Shown: piece after piece, positions 1 to 5,564 of the stretch
Layout: every line of letters starts with the position of its first letter
How positions within the stretch are numbered: position 1 is the stretch's first letter
DNA from: Wenzhouxiangella sp.
Lineage (GTDB): Bacteria; Pseudomonadota; Gammaproteobacteria; Xanthomonadales; Wenzhouxiangellaceae
Assembly (NCBI GenBank): GCA_007127425.1
Contig: SKZJ01000113.1
Location: forward strand, 1 to 5,564
DNA length: 5,564 nt
Direction: 5' to 3'
Notes under the pieces: generated by a model
Seen by the model: only the letters and a program-made list of their open reading frames with translations
Database searches by the model: none
What the model was told of the DNA's origin: nothing
Translations under genes and position numbers: made by a program

Positions 1-943
1 CGGCCCGCAGCGCACGGTCGAAGGCCCAGCGACCGAATGCGGTGGCTTCACGGCGCTGGTCGGTGATGGCGCTGTAGAGCTTTTCCCACAGCCGGGGCAC
101 GGCGGTGAAGGCGTGCGGAGAGATCTCGCGCAGGTTGTCGAACACGGTTTCGGGGCTTTCGGCAAAGTTGACCCGCACGCCCTTGAAAATGGGCATTTCC
201 ACCGAGACCAGGCGTTCGAGAATGTGACTCAACGGCAAAAAGCACAGCTGCTCGTCGTGCTCGAACATATCCAGCACCCGCTCGCCACGATCGAGCATGA
301 ACAGCACGTTGCGATGGCTGATCATCGCGCCCTTGGGTTGGCCGGTGGTGCCGGAGGTGTAGATCAGCATGCGGATCTCTTCGCCCGAGCCGGCGTCTAT
401 GCGCTCATCGAAACGCCGCTGACCGTCGGCCGCATCACGTCCCAGCGCCATCAGCTCGTCGAGGAACATCACGTCCGGATCGTTGAGGTCGCGAAGACCC
501 TTGCGGTCGAACACGATCACCTTTTTCACGCCCGGCATGGACTCGCGCGCTTCCAGAAACTTGTCGAGCTGTTCGTCGTTTTCGGCCAGCAAGAAGGCCG
601 ATTCACTGTCATTGACCAGGAAGGCCAGTTGCCGGGCGCTGTCGGTGGTGTAGATGCCGTTGGTGATGCCGCCAGCCGCCACAATCCCGAGATCGGCATA
701 GAGCCACTCCAGCCGGTCCTCGCTGAGTATTGACACCACCTGGCCACGCTCCAGGCCCAGCTCCATCAGACCCAGGCCGATGGTGCGCGCCCCCTCGAAC
801 CAGTCCTGCCAGGAATGACTTTCCCAGATGCCCAGCTTTTTCTCGCGGTGGGCAATGGCCGAGCCGCGCTCATGACAGACCTGGCGCCACAACTTGGACA
901 GGGTGTCGCAGCCCTTGATTTCAATCGTATCGGACATCGTCAT
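1..943 (-). CDS. AMP-forming acyl-CoA synthetase (long-chain fatty-acid type), C-terminus cut by window edge
   Basis: This gene codes for an adenylate-forming ligase that activates a carboxylic acid with ATP to an acyl-AMP and then transfers the acyl group to CoA. The 314 residues visible are roughly the N-terminal half of a family of about 600 residues. The ATP-binding P-loop YTSGTTGQPKG is at residues 195-205. FLPLSHILER (235-244) and VPRLWEKLY (282-290) are typical of the long-chain synthetase branch (COG1022, from memory). The later adenylation motifs and the catalytic lysine lie past the left edge. The ATG at 943 overlaps the livF stop as ATGA; a second in-frame ATG at 937 is possible. 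No good Shine-Dalgarno is visible, so translation probably depends on coupling to livF. Its place as last visible gene of a Liv operon suggests it activates the imported acid. The exact substrate cannot be read from this half; benzoate-like or branched acids are alternatives to long-chain fatty acids. Confidence 0.93.
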   Translation of the reverse strand, partial: MTMSDTIEIKGCDTLSKLWRQVCHERGSAIAHREKKLGIWESHSWQDWFEGARTIGLGLMELGLERGQVVSILSEDRLEWLYADLGIVAAGGITNGIYTTDSARQLAFLVNDSESAFLLAENDEQLDKFLEARESMPGVKKVIVFDRKGLRDLNDPDVMFLDELMALGRDAADGQRRFDERIDAGSGEEIRMLIYTSGTTGQPKGAMISHRNVLFMLDRGERVLDMFEHDEQLCFLPLSHILERLVSVEMPIFKGVRVNFAESPETVFDNLREISPHAFTAVPRLWEKLYSAITDQRREATAFGRWAFDRALRA

Positions 944-1710
944 CGCCACGTCTTGCGCTTTCGCCAGCGGCGCTTGCCGCGGGCGCCTTCCGCTGCCTTG
1001 CCAAGATAGAACTCGCGAATGTCGGCCGATGCCATCAGGCGTTCGGCCGGACCGTCCATCACGATCCGCCCGATTTCCAGCACGTAGCCATGGTCAGCCA
1101 CTTCCAGCGCGGCACGCGCGTTCTGTTCGACCAGTACCATGGTCAGACCCTGCTCCCGGTTGAGACGGCGAATGATGGTGAAGATTTCTGCCACCAGCAC
1201 CGGCGACAGCCCCAGCGAGGGCTCATCGAGCAGCATCAGAGCCGGCCGGGCCATCAGTCCGCGGGCAATGGCCAGCATCTGTTGCTCACCACCCGACAGC
1301 GTGCCGGCGTCCTGGTCGCTCCGCTCGGCGAGAACCGGGAAATACTCATGTACCAGCGCCAGCTCCGCTGCCCAACCCGAACGCTCGCGCCGGGTAAACG
1401 CGCCCATGCGCAGGTTCTCGGCCACGCTCATGAACGGGAAAATCTCCCGGCCCTCGGGCACATGCACGATACCCTCGCGCACCAGGCGATCCGGCTCCAG
1501 ACCGTCGATTCGCTTGCTGCGATAGCGCACGCTGCCCTTGCGCGGAGCCAGCGCACCGGAAAGCGTGCGCATCAGGGTGGTCTTGCCGGCGCCATTGCTG
1601 CCCAGCACGGTGACGATACTGCCCTCGGGCACACTCAGCGACACCCCGCGCAGCGCCATCACCGGCCCGTAACTGGTCTCCAGGTTATGAACAGTCAGCA
1701 GTGGGTTCAT
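940..1710 (-). CDS. livF: LivF-type ABC transporter ATP-binding protein (HAAT family)
   Basis: A cytoplasmic ATPase of 256 residues, one of the two nucleotide-binding subunits of a Liv/HAAT importer. Walker A is GSNGAGKTT (37-45), the signature is LSGGEQQ (138-144), and Walker B is LMLLDEPSLGL (158-168) with catalytic Glu163. The Q-loop region reads VPEGR (84-88), with Glu where many ABC ATPases have Gln. The switch position reads VEQN (194-197), with Gln196 where LivG has His. From memory, both are normal for LivF and separate it from LivG. After the usual end of the fold (YLG, 235-237) comes a strongly basic tail of about 19 residues (238-256, GKRRWRKRK core) that E. coli LivF (about 237 residues) lacks. 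The start is backed by a strong GGAGG 4 bases upstream and overlaps the livG stop as ATGA. The 3' end overlaps the acyl-CoA synthetase start in the same way. The substrate need not be an amino acid, given that neighbour. Confidence 0.95.
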   Translation of the reverse strand: MNPLLTVHNLETSYGPVMALRGVSLSVPEGSIVTVLGSNGAGKTTLMRTLSGALAPRKGSVRYRSKRIDGLEPDRLVREGIVHVPEGREIFPFMSVAENLRMGAFTRRERSGWAAELALVHEYFPVLAERSDQDAGTLSGGEQQMLAIARGLMARPALMLLDEPSLGLSPVLVAEIFTIIRRLNREQGLTMVLVEQNARAALEVADHGYVLEIGRIVMDGPAERLMASADIREFYLGKAAEGARGKRRWRKRKTWR

Positions 1711-2477
1711 GCCTCCTCCACCCCGCCCAGCCAGGCACGGATCACCTCGGGATGCGCCCGGATCTCGGCCGGTGTGCCTTCGGCCAGCGGCCGGCCTTCG
1801 GCAATGGCCAGAACGCGATCAGAGACCTGGCTGACCAGTCCCATGTCATGCTCGACCATGACAATGGTCAGGCCCAGGTCCTTCTGCATGTCCTCGATCC
1901 ACCAGGCCATGCTCTCGGTCTCTTCCATGCTCAGGCCCGAGGCCGGCTCGTCGAGCAGTAACAGGCGGGGTTCGGCCACCAGCGCCTGGGCAATCTCGAC
2001 CACCTTGCGCACGCCATAGGGCAGCCCCTGAATCATGCGATCGCGGTAGGCGGCCAGTTCGAGGAAGTCGATCACTTCTTCAACCTGCCGACGATGGGCC
2101 CGCTCCTCGCGCCGCACCCTCGGCAGGAACAGGAGATCCTCGAACCAGCGCGTCCGACGCCGGCTGTGTCGGCCGATCAACAGGTTGTCGAGCACCGTGG
2201 CATGATCAAACAGCTCGATGTTCTGAAAGGTACGCGCAACGCCCAGTTCGATCACCTCATGGGCCTGGCAAGCCAGCAGGTCCCGACCATCGAAGCGAAT
2301 GGCGCCGTCGGCCGGCTCGTAGATACGGCTGATCAGGTTGAACAGCGAGGACTTGCCGGCGCCGTTGGGCCCGACTATGGTGAAGACCTCACCCGGCTTC
2401 ACGGTGAAACTGACCCCGTCGATGGCGCGAATGCCACCGAACGACAGGCTGACATTGCTGACGTCCAGAAGGCTCAT
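1707..2477 (-). CDS. livG: LivG-type ABC transporter ATP-binding protein (HAAT family)
   Basis: The second ATPase subunit of the importer, 256 residues and cytoplasmic. Walker A is GPNGAGKS (36-43), the Q-loop is ARTFQNIELF (81-90) with Gln85, Walker B is RLLLLDEPASGL (171-182) with catalytic Glu177, and the switch histidine is His210 in MVEHDM. The signature motif is unusual: LPYGVRK (152-158) in place of the canonical LSGGQ. From memory, LivG proteins often have LSYGxQ or LPYGxQ, and the VRK form occurs in Liv systems carrying an acyl-CoA ligase. A basic, arginine-rich insert (about 103-130) lies between the Q-loop and the signature, as is usual in LivG. The C-terminal HPEVIRAWLGG is a LivG hallmark. 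The ATG overlaps the livM stop as ATGA and has AGAGG 5 bases upstream. It is expected to pair with LivF and to dock on LivH/LivM. Confidence 0.95.
   Translation of the reverse strand: MSLLDVSNVSLSFGGIRAIDGVSFTVKPGEVFTIVGPNGAGKSSLFNLISRIYEPADGAIRFDGRDLLACQAHEVIELGVARTFQNIELFDHATVLDNLLIGRHSRRRTRWFEDLLFLPRVRREERAHRRQVEEVIDFLELAAYRDRMIQGLPYGVRKVVEIAQALVAEPRLLLLDEPASGLSMEETESMAWWIEDMQKDLGLTIVMVEHDMGLVSQVSDRVLAIAEGRPLAEGTPAEIRAHPEVIRAWLGGVEEA
1715..1719 (-). promoter_or_regulatory. Ribosome binding site of livF
   Basis: GGAGG, within the longer GGAGGAGG, lies 4 bases before the livF ATG and inside the 3' end of livG. It is the strongest Shine-Dalgarno in the window and supports the overlapping start at 1710. 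Confidence 0.7.
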
Positions 2478-3568
2478 TTCAGCCTCTCGGTTTTCAGATA
2501 GCTGCGCGCGCGCCGGAACATGCCCTTGCGATAGAGCGGAAACAGCTCAAGCCAGGTGCGCACCCGAAGCCAGACGCCGTACAGTCCGCGTGGTTCGAGC
2601 ACCATCAGAACGATGATGATCACGGCAAACACCGCCATGTCCAGCCCCGGGTAGGCGGCCACGCGAATACCGACGTCGGCGAGCAGGTCACGGCCGATGG
2701 CTATGCCTTGCGGCAGCAGCACGATGACCACCGCACCAAAAAATGCCCCGTGAATCGATCCCAGACCGCCAACGATGACTTGCAGCAGCAGGGCAATCGA
2801 AATGATCACCAGGAAACTCTCGAAATTGACTGCCTGGGCCAGATGCGCATACAGCGCGCCGGCCAGGCCGGTGATGCCGCACGACAGCGCAAAGGCCAGG
2901 GTCTTGGTACGGGTGACGTTGACGCCCAGCGCACGCGCCGAGATCTCGCTGTCACGCACGGCGATAAAGGCCCGCCCGGTCGGCGAGCGCAGCAGGTTGG
3001 CATAGGCCAGGGTCACCAGCACCACGATCGACAGGCAAAGGTAGTAGAAAGCGATTGGCGTGCCATAACGGTCAATGGTGAACCCGAACAGTTCGATGGG
3101 TGGCGCAACCAGCCCGCGCACTCCGCCGGTGACCGGTTCGGCAACGATGGCCAGGTCCTCGACCAGGATGCCCAGCGCCAGGGTGGCGATGGCCAGGTAG
3201 ATGCCGCTCAGGCGCAGGATGGGACGGGCCAGTAACGCACCGCTGATGCCACTGGCCAGGGTCGCGGCCAGCAAAGCGGGCAGAAACGGCCAGCCGCGCA
3301 ACATCAGGGCCAGGTGGGTGAAGGCGCCAATGGCCATGAAGGCGGCGTGGCCCAGGCTGACCTGCCCGGTATGACCGACCAGCAGCATGACACCCATCCC
3401 GGCCAGCGACCAGACCAGCACCGAACTCAGTTCGCCGACGTAATAGTTGCCCAGGATCCAGGGGGCGATCAGCGCCGCGGCAACCAGGATCAGGTACTGC
3501 GCGCGATGCCAGCGGCCGTGGAAGCGGTCGATATCGGCGTCATAGCTGGTCTTGAAGCGAGGTTTCAT
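2474..3568 (-). CDS. livM: LivM-type ABC transporter permease (HAAT family)
   Basis: An inner-membrane permease of 364 residues with about eight to ten hydrophobic segments between residues 24 and 330. Family motifs are GHTGQVSLGHAAFMAIGAF (65-83), the cytoplasmic coupling loop RDSEISARALGVNV (205-218) that contacts an ATPase subunit, and GGLGSIHGAFFGA (267-279). It begins with a charged cytosolic stretch of about 22 residues and ends with a basic hydrophilic tail (about 335-364) running to YLKTERLK. From memory, similar tails occur on LivM proteins from operons with an acyl-CoA ligase. The frame stays open upstream to 3976, but that part lies inside livH and its translation is Gly/Arg/Ala-rich and unlike a permease. 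The ATG at 3568, overlapping the livH stop as ATGA, is therefore the start. It forms the membrane channel with LivH. Confidence 0.94.
   Translation of the reverse strand: MKPRFKTSYDADIDRFHGRWHRAQYLILVAAALIAPWILGNYYVGELSSVLVWSLAGMGVMLLVGHTGQVSLGHAAFMAIGAFTHLALMLRGWPFLPALLAATLASGISGALLARPILRLSGIYLAIATLALGILVEDLAIVAEPVTGGVRGLVAPPIELFGFTIDRYGTPIAFYYLCLSIVVLVTLAYANLLRSPTGRAFIAVRDSEISARALGVNVTRTKTLAFALSCGITGLAGALYAHLAQAVNFESFLVIISIALLLQVIVGGLGSIHGAFFGAVVIVLLPQGIAIGRDLLADVGIRVAAYPGLDMAVFAVIIIVLMVLEPRGLYGVWLRVRTWLELFPLYRKGMFRRARSYLKTERLK
2483..2488 (-). promoter_or_regulatory. Ribosome binding site of livG
   Basis: GAGAGG lies 5 bases before the livG ATG, inside the last codons of livM. It supports the ATGA-overlapping start at 2477. 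Confidence 0.55.
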
Positions 3569-4443
3569 ACCTTTTTCTGCTTCATCTGGGCAAACAGACC
3601 GCTGGGTCGGACAATCAGCACCACCAGCATCAGGACATACGGCGAGACCTGGGCGACGTGGCTGGGCAGATACCGCCCGGCAAACGGCTCCATGACGCCG
3701 ATCAACAAGCCGCCGGCCAGCGCACCGGGCAACGAACCCAGCCCGCCGATCACCGCTGCGGCGAAGGCCTTGATGCCGAACACCAGCCCGGCCGACGGCT
3801 CCACCGCGCCCTTGGCGGCAAACAGCACGCCGGCTATGGCGGCAACCACCCCGGACATGGCCCAGACCAGCGACACCACCCGCTTGACCGGAATGCCCAT
3901 GTAATAGGCCGCCATCTGATTCTGGCTGCTGGCCTGCATGGCCAGCCCCAGTCGCGTGCGGGCAAAGAACAGCCAAAGAACGGCGACCAGGAACACCGTG
4001 GCGCCGATGATGACCACATCGACAAGCGGAATGGTCAGCGCACCGATGGTCAGGCGCTCACCGGCCACCGGAGATTCCAGCCCGACCGGATCATGGCCCC
4101 AGATCGCGCCGATGATGAATCGCAGCACGAACCCCAGCGCAATGGTCAGCACCACCATGGTCAACTGCGGCTGACCGAACACTCGCCGAAGCAACAGGGC
4201 ATCGAGCAGATAACCGAACACGCCCAGGGTCAGGCCGGCCAAGGCCAGCCCAAGCAGAAACGGCAGATCGGCCTGGTTGGTATTGATCAGCGCAATCGCC
4301 AGGAACGCCCCCAGAATCATCATGTCGCCCTGGGCGAAGTTGACCGACTCCGAGGCCTTGTAAATCAGCACGAAACCCAGTGCGATCAGGCCGTAGATAC
4401 AACCGTTGGCAATGCCGGCGATCAGCAGTTGCAGAGTATCCAT
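3565..4443 (-). CDS. livH: LivH-type ABC transporter permease (HAAT family)
   Basis: An inner-membrane permease of 292 residues, the usual LivH length, and the first gene of the transporter unit. The N-terminal family block GLIALGFVLIYKASESVNFA (18-37) is followed by QGDMMILGAF. The coupling loop is RTRLGLAMQASSQNQMAAYY (162-181) and continues to MGIPV. KAFAAAVIGGLGSLPGALAG lies at 225-244, and the last membrane segment ends at VLIVRPSGLF (275-284). About eight hydrophobic segments are visible. The start is set at 4443 rather than at the in-frame ATG at 4473 because GAGGA lies 4 bases before it, the family's MDTLQLLIAGI-like beginning starts there, and no Shine-Dalgarno precedes 4473. The gene overlaps livM by 4 bases. 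No substrate-binding protein gene precedes it, as one would in E. coli livKHMGF. Confidence 0.95.
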   Translation of the reverse strand: MDTLQLLIAGIANGCIYGLIALGFVLIYKASESVNFAQGDMMILGAFLAIALINTNQADLPFLLGLALAGLTLGVFGYLLDALLLRRVFGQPQLTMVVLTIALGFVLRFIIGAIWGHDPVGLESPVAGERLTIGALTIPLVDVVIIGATVFLVAVLWLFFARTRLGLAMQASSQNQMAAYYMGIPVKRVVSLVWAMSGVVAAIAGVLFAAKGAVEPSAGLVFGIKAFAAAVIGGLGSLPGALAGGLLIGVMEPFAGRYLPSHVAQVSPYVLMLVVLIVRPSGLFAQMKQKKV

Positions 4444-4447
4444 GGAA

Positions 4448-4452
4448 TCCTC
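4448..4452 (-). promoter_or_regulatory. Ribosome binding site of livH
   Basis: The minus strand reads GAGGA followed by TTCC and then ATG, a spacing of 4 bases. This decides the livH start at 4443 over the upstream ATG at 4473. Confidence 0.7.
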
Positions 4453-4454
4453 GT

Positions 4455-4469
4455 TTCCCGGTACGGGAA
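4455..4469. repeat. Perfect 6-bp inverted repeat with 3-base centre upstream of livH
   Basis: On the minus strand the sequence is TTCCCG-TAC-CGGGAA, ending just before the livH Shine-Dalgarno. It has no run of T after it, so it is not an intrinsic terminator. It could be a dimeric repressor operator, since it would sit around the start point of the candidate promoter, or a small leader hairpin. The symmetry is seen directly; the function is inferred. Confidence 0.45.
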
Positions 4470-4471
4470 GC

Positions 4472-4500
4472 ATAACAGGCCGATGCCGGGGCCGTCACAA
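4472..4500 (-). promoter_or_regulatory. Candidate sigma-70-like promoter for the livHMGF-ligase unit
   Basis: On the minus strand TTGTGA (4495-4500) and TGTTAT (4472-4477) are separated by 17 bases, each matching 4 of 6 consensus positions. Transcription would start near 4465, about 20 bases before livH and within the inverted repeat. The match is weak and such boxes arise by chance. Co-transcription from the upstream mutase gene is an equally good alternative, because no terminator is seen between them. Confidence 0.25.
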
Positions 4501-4548
4501 TGCACCCGTTCTCTCTCTTCTACTCCTGGTTCCCCCTGCCCGGCGCGA

Positions 4549-5564
4549 TTACATGTTTCGCCGGTACTCGCCGCCGACTTCGTAAAGCGCATGGGAGATC
4601 CGGCCCAGCGAACAGGTCTTGACCGCTTCCATCAGGGCATCGAAGGTATTGCCCCGCTGGCGGGCCACATCCTGGAGTTGCTTCAGTGCAGCCTTTGAAC
4701 GTGCTTCGTTGAGACTGTTGAATGTCTGCACGTTCCTGACCTGCTGCTGTTTTTCTTCTTCAGTGGATCGGGCCAGTTCGATTTCACCGCCTTCCTGCTC
4801 GCCACCGTCGGCGGGGCGGAAAGTGTTGACGCCGACCAGCGGCAACGAGCCGTCATGCTTCTTGTGCTCGTAGTACAGCGATTCTTCCTGGATCTTGCCG
4901 CGCTGGTACATGGTGTCCATCGCACCCAACACGCCGCCGCGCTCCGAGATGCGTTCGAACTCGGTGTAGACGGCTTCCTCGACCATGTCGGTCAGGCGAT
5001 CAACGATGAAGCTGCCCTGCCAGGGGTTTTCGTTGAAGTTCAGCCCCAGTTCCTTATTGATAATCATCTGGATGGCCACCGCGCGACGCACCGACTCCTC
5101 GGTCGGCGTGGTGATGGCCTCATCGTAGGCGTTGGTATGCAGGCTGTTGCAGTTATCGAAGATGGCGTAGAGCGCCTGCAAGGTGGTGCGGATGTCGTTG
5201 AACTGGATTTCCTGGGCGTGCAGCGAACGACCTGAGGTCTGGATGTGGTACTTCATCATCTGCGAGCGCTTGTTCGCGCCGTAGCGCTCGCGCATGGCCC
5301 GCGCCCAGATTCTGCGTGCCACCCGGCCAATGACCGAGTACTCCGGGTCCATACCATTGGAAAAGAAGAACGACAGGTTGGGTGCGAACTCGTTGATGTC
5401 CATGCCTCGCGCGAGGTAGTACTCGACGATGGTGAAGCCGTTCGACAGGGTAAAGGCCAACTGGCTGATCGGATTGGCGCCGGCTTCAGCGATGTGGTAG
5501 CCGGAGATCGACACCGAATAGAAATTTCTTACGCCCTTGTCGATGAAGTACTGCTGGATATCGC
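4549..5564 (-). CDS. icmF: Fused isobutyryl-CoA mutase (IcmF-like) / methylmalonyl-CoA mutase family, C-terminal part; N-terminus beyond the right edge
   Basis: The C-terminal 337 residues of a coenzyme-B12-dependent acyl-CoA mutase, which moves a carbon skeleton branch by radical chemistry (isobutyryl-CoA to n-butyryl-CoA in IcmF). Fragment residues 17-28 read [12 protein letters not shown]; its histidine matches the active-site His244 of Propionibacterium methylmalonyl-CoA mutase (from memory). Further blocks are [20 protein letters not shown] (108-127), [19 protein letters not shown] (139-157) and LPLVGVNTF (240-248). The [13 protein letters not shown] wording and the [14 protein letters not shown] end are those I associate with IcmF. 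No B12-binding domain follows the catalytic domain, unlike ordinary methylmalonyl-CoA mutase. In IcmF that domain and a G-protein chaperone are N-terminal, here outside the window. The frame is open through the right edge, so the GTG at 5514 is internal. A stand-alone IcmA-type large subunit or a pivalyl-CoA mutase relative remains possible because the selectivity residues are not visible. Confidence 0.88.
   Translation of the reverse strand, partial: DIQQYFIDKGVRNFYSVSISGYHIAEAGANPISQLAFTLSNGFTIVEYYLARGMDINEFAPNLSFFFSNGMDPEYSVIGRVARRIWARAMRERYGANKRSQMMKYHIQTSGRSLHAQEIQFNDIRTTLQALYAIFDNCNSLHTNAYDEAITTPTEESVRRAVAIQMIINKELGLNFNENPWQGSFIVDRLTDMVEEAVYTEFERISERGGVLGAMDTMYQRGKIQEESLYYEHKKHDGSLPLVGVNTFRPADGGEQEGGEIELARSTEEEKQQQVRNVQTFNSLNEARSKAALKQLQDVARQRGNTFDALMEAVKTCSLGRISHALYEVGGEYRRNM

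Noticed and set aside
113..733. A plus-strand open frame of 206 codons opposite the acyl-CoA synthetase.
   Set aside because: The minus strand translates without a stop from 943 to 1 with the correct P-loop and family motifs; the plus frame is a shadow. Short minus-strand frames at 48-245 and 526-747 are also out of frame with it.
1090..2019. A plus-strand open frame of 309 codons opposite livF and livG.
   Set aside because: It is antisense to two clear ATPase genes with intact motifs and shows no domain; an effect of high GC.
3569..3976. An upstream in-frame extension that would make LivM about 500 residues long.
   Set aside because: It lies wholly inside livH in another frame, its translation is low-complexity and Gly/Arg/Ala-rich, and the LivM family starts at the ATGA overlap.
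4478..4494. A possible terminator hairpin formed by GGCC repeats in the mutase-livH spacer.
   Set aside because: Only a 4-bp stem can be drawn and no T-run follows on the minus strand.
4501..4545. A pyrimidine-rich stretch (purine-rich on the coding strand) after the mutase stop.
   Set aside because: It has no hairpin, tandem repeat or site I can name; it is most likely ordinary spacer, though the purine run could be a Shine-Dalgarno-like accident with no gene after it.
3658..4698. A plus-strand open frame of 346 codons opposite livH.
   Set aside because: Its Gln/His/Arg-rich, repeat-poor translation resembles no family and it mirrors the codon bias of the minus-strand genes; it also crosses the livH promoter gap into the mutase end.
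5514..5564. GTG at 5514 as the start of a short 321-residue mutase.
   Set aside because: The frame stays open to the window edge and the upstream residues ([12 protein letters not shown]) fit the mutase family, so the gene continues outside.

Overview
The window is about 60% GC (estimated by eye) and carries six protein genes, all on the minus strand, with almost no non-coding DNA. It reads as a catabolic/transport locus from a high-GC Gram-negative bacterium. A beta- or gammaproteobacterium is the best guess, from protein style and gene order only; no rRNA or other taxonomic marker is present.

In the direction of transcription (right to left), the window opens with the C-terminal 337 residues of a coenzyme-B12-dependent acyl-CoA mutase (4549-5564). 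It best matches the fused isobutyryl-CoA mutase IcmF. A 105-bp spacer (4444-4548) follows, the only real intergenic gap. It holds a weak candidate promoter, a 15-bp inverted repeat and a ribosome binding site. Then come livH (3565-4443) and livM (2474-3568), the two permeases, and livG (1707-2477) and livF (940-1710), the two ATPases, of a branched-chain amino acid type (HAAT/Liv) ABC importer. The last gene is the N-terminal half of an AMP-forming, long-chain-type acyl-CoA synthetase (1-943), cut by the left edge.

All four junctions from livH to the synthetase are identical 4-base ATGA stop/start overlaps, so these five genes look like one tightly coupled translation unit. No periplasmic substrate-binding protein lies in the window; it may lie past the left edge. 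An acyl-CoA ligase built into the Liv operon suggests that the importer brings in a carboxylic acid (branched, fatty or aromatic) that is trapped as its CoA thioester, rather than leucine or valine. This is inference. The adjacent mutase, which interconverts branched and linear short acyl-CoAs, fits such a pathway but does not prove the substrate.

I see no tRNA, rRNA, CRISPR, insertion sequence or phage gene. The cluster type is known in outline. The points worth a second look are the ligase/transporter/mutase combination, the palindrome upstream of livH, the basic C-terminal tails on LivF and LivM, and the non-standard LivG signature motif.
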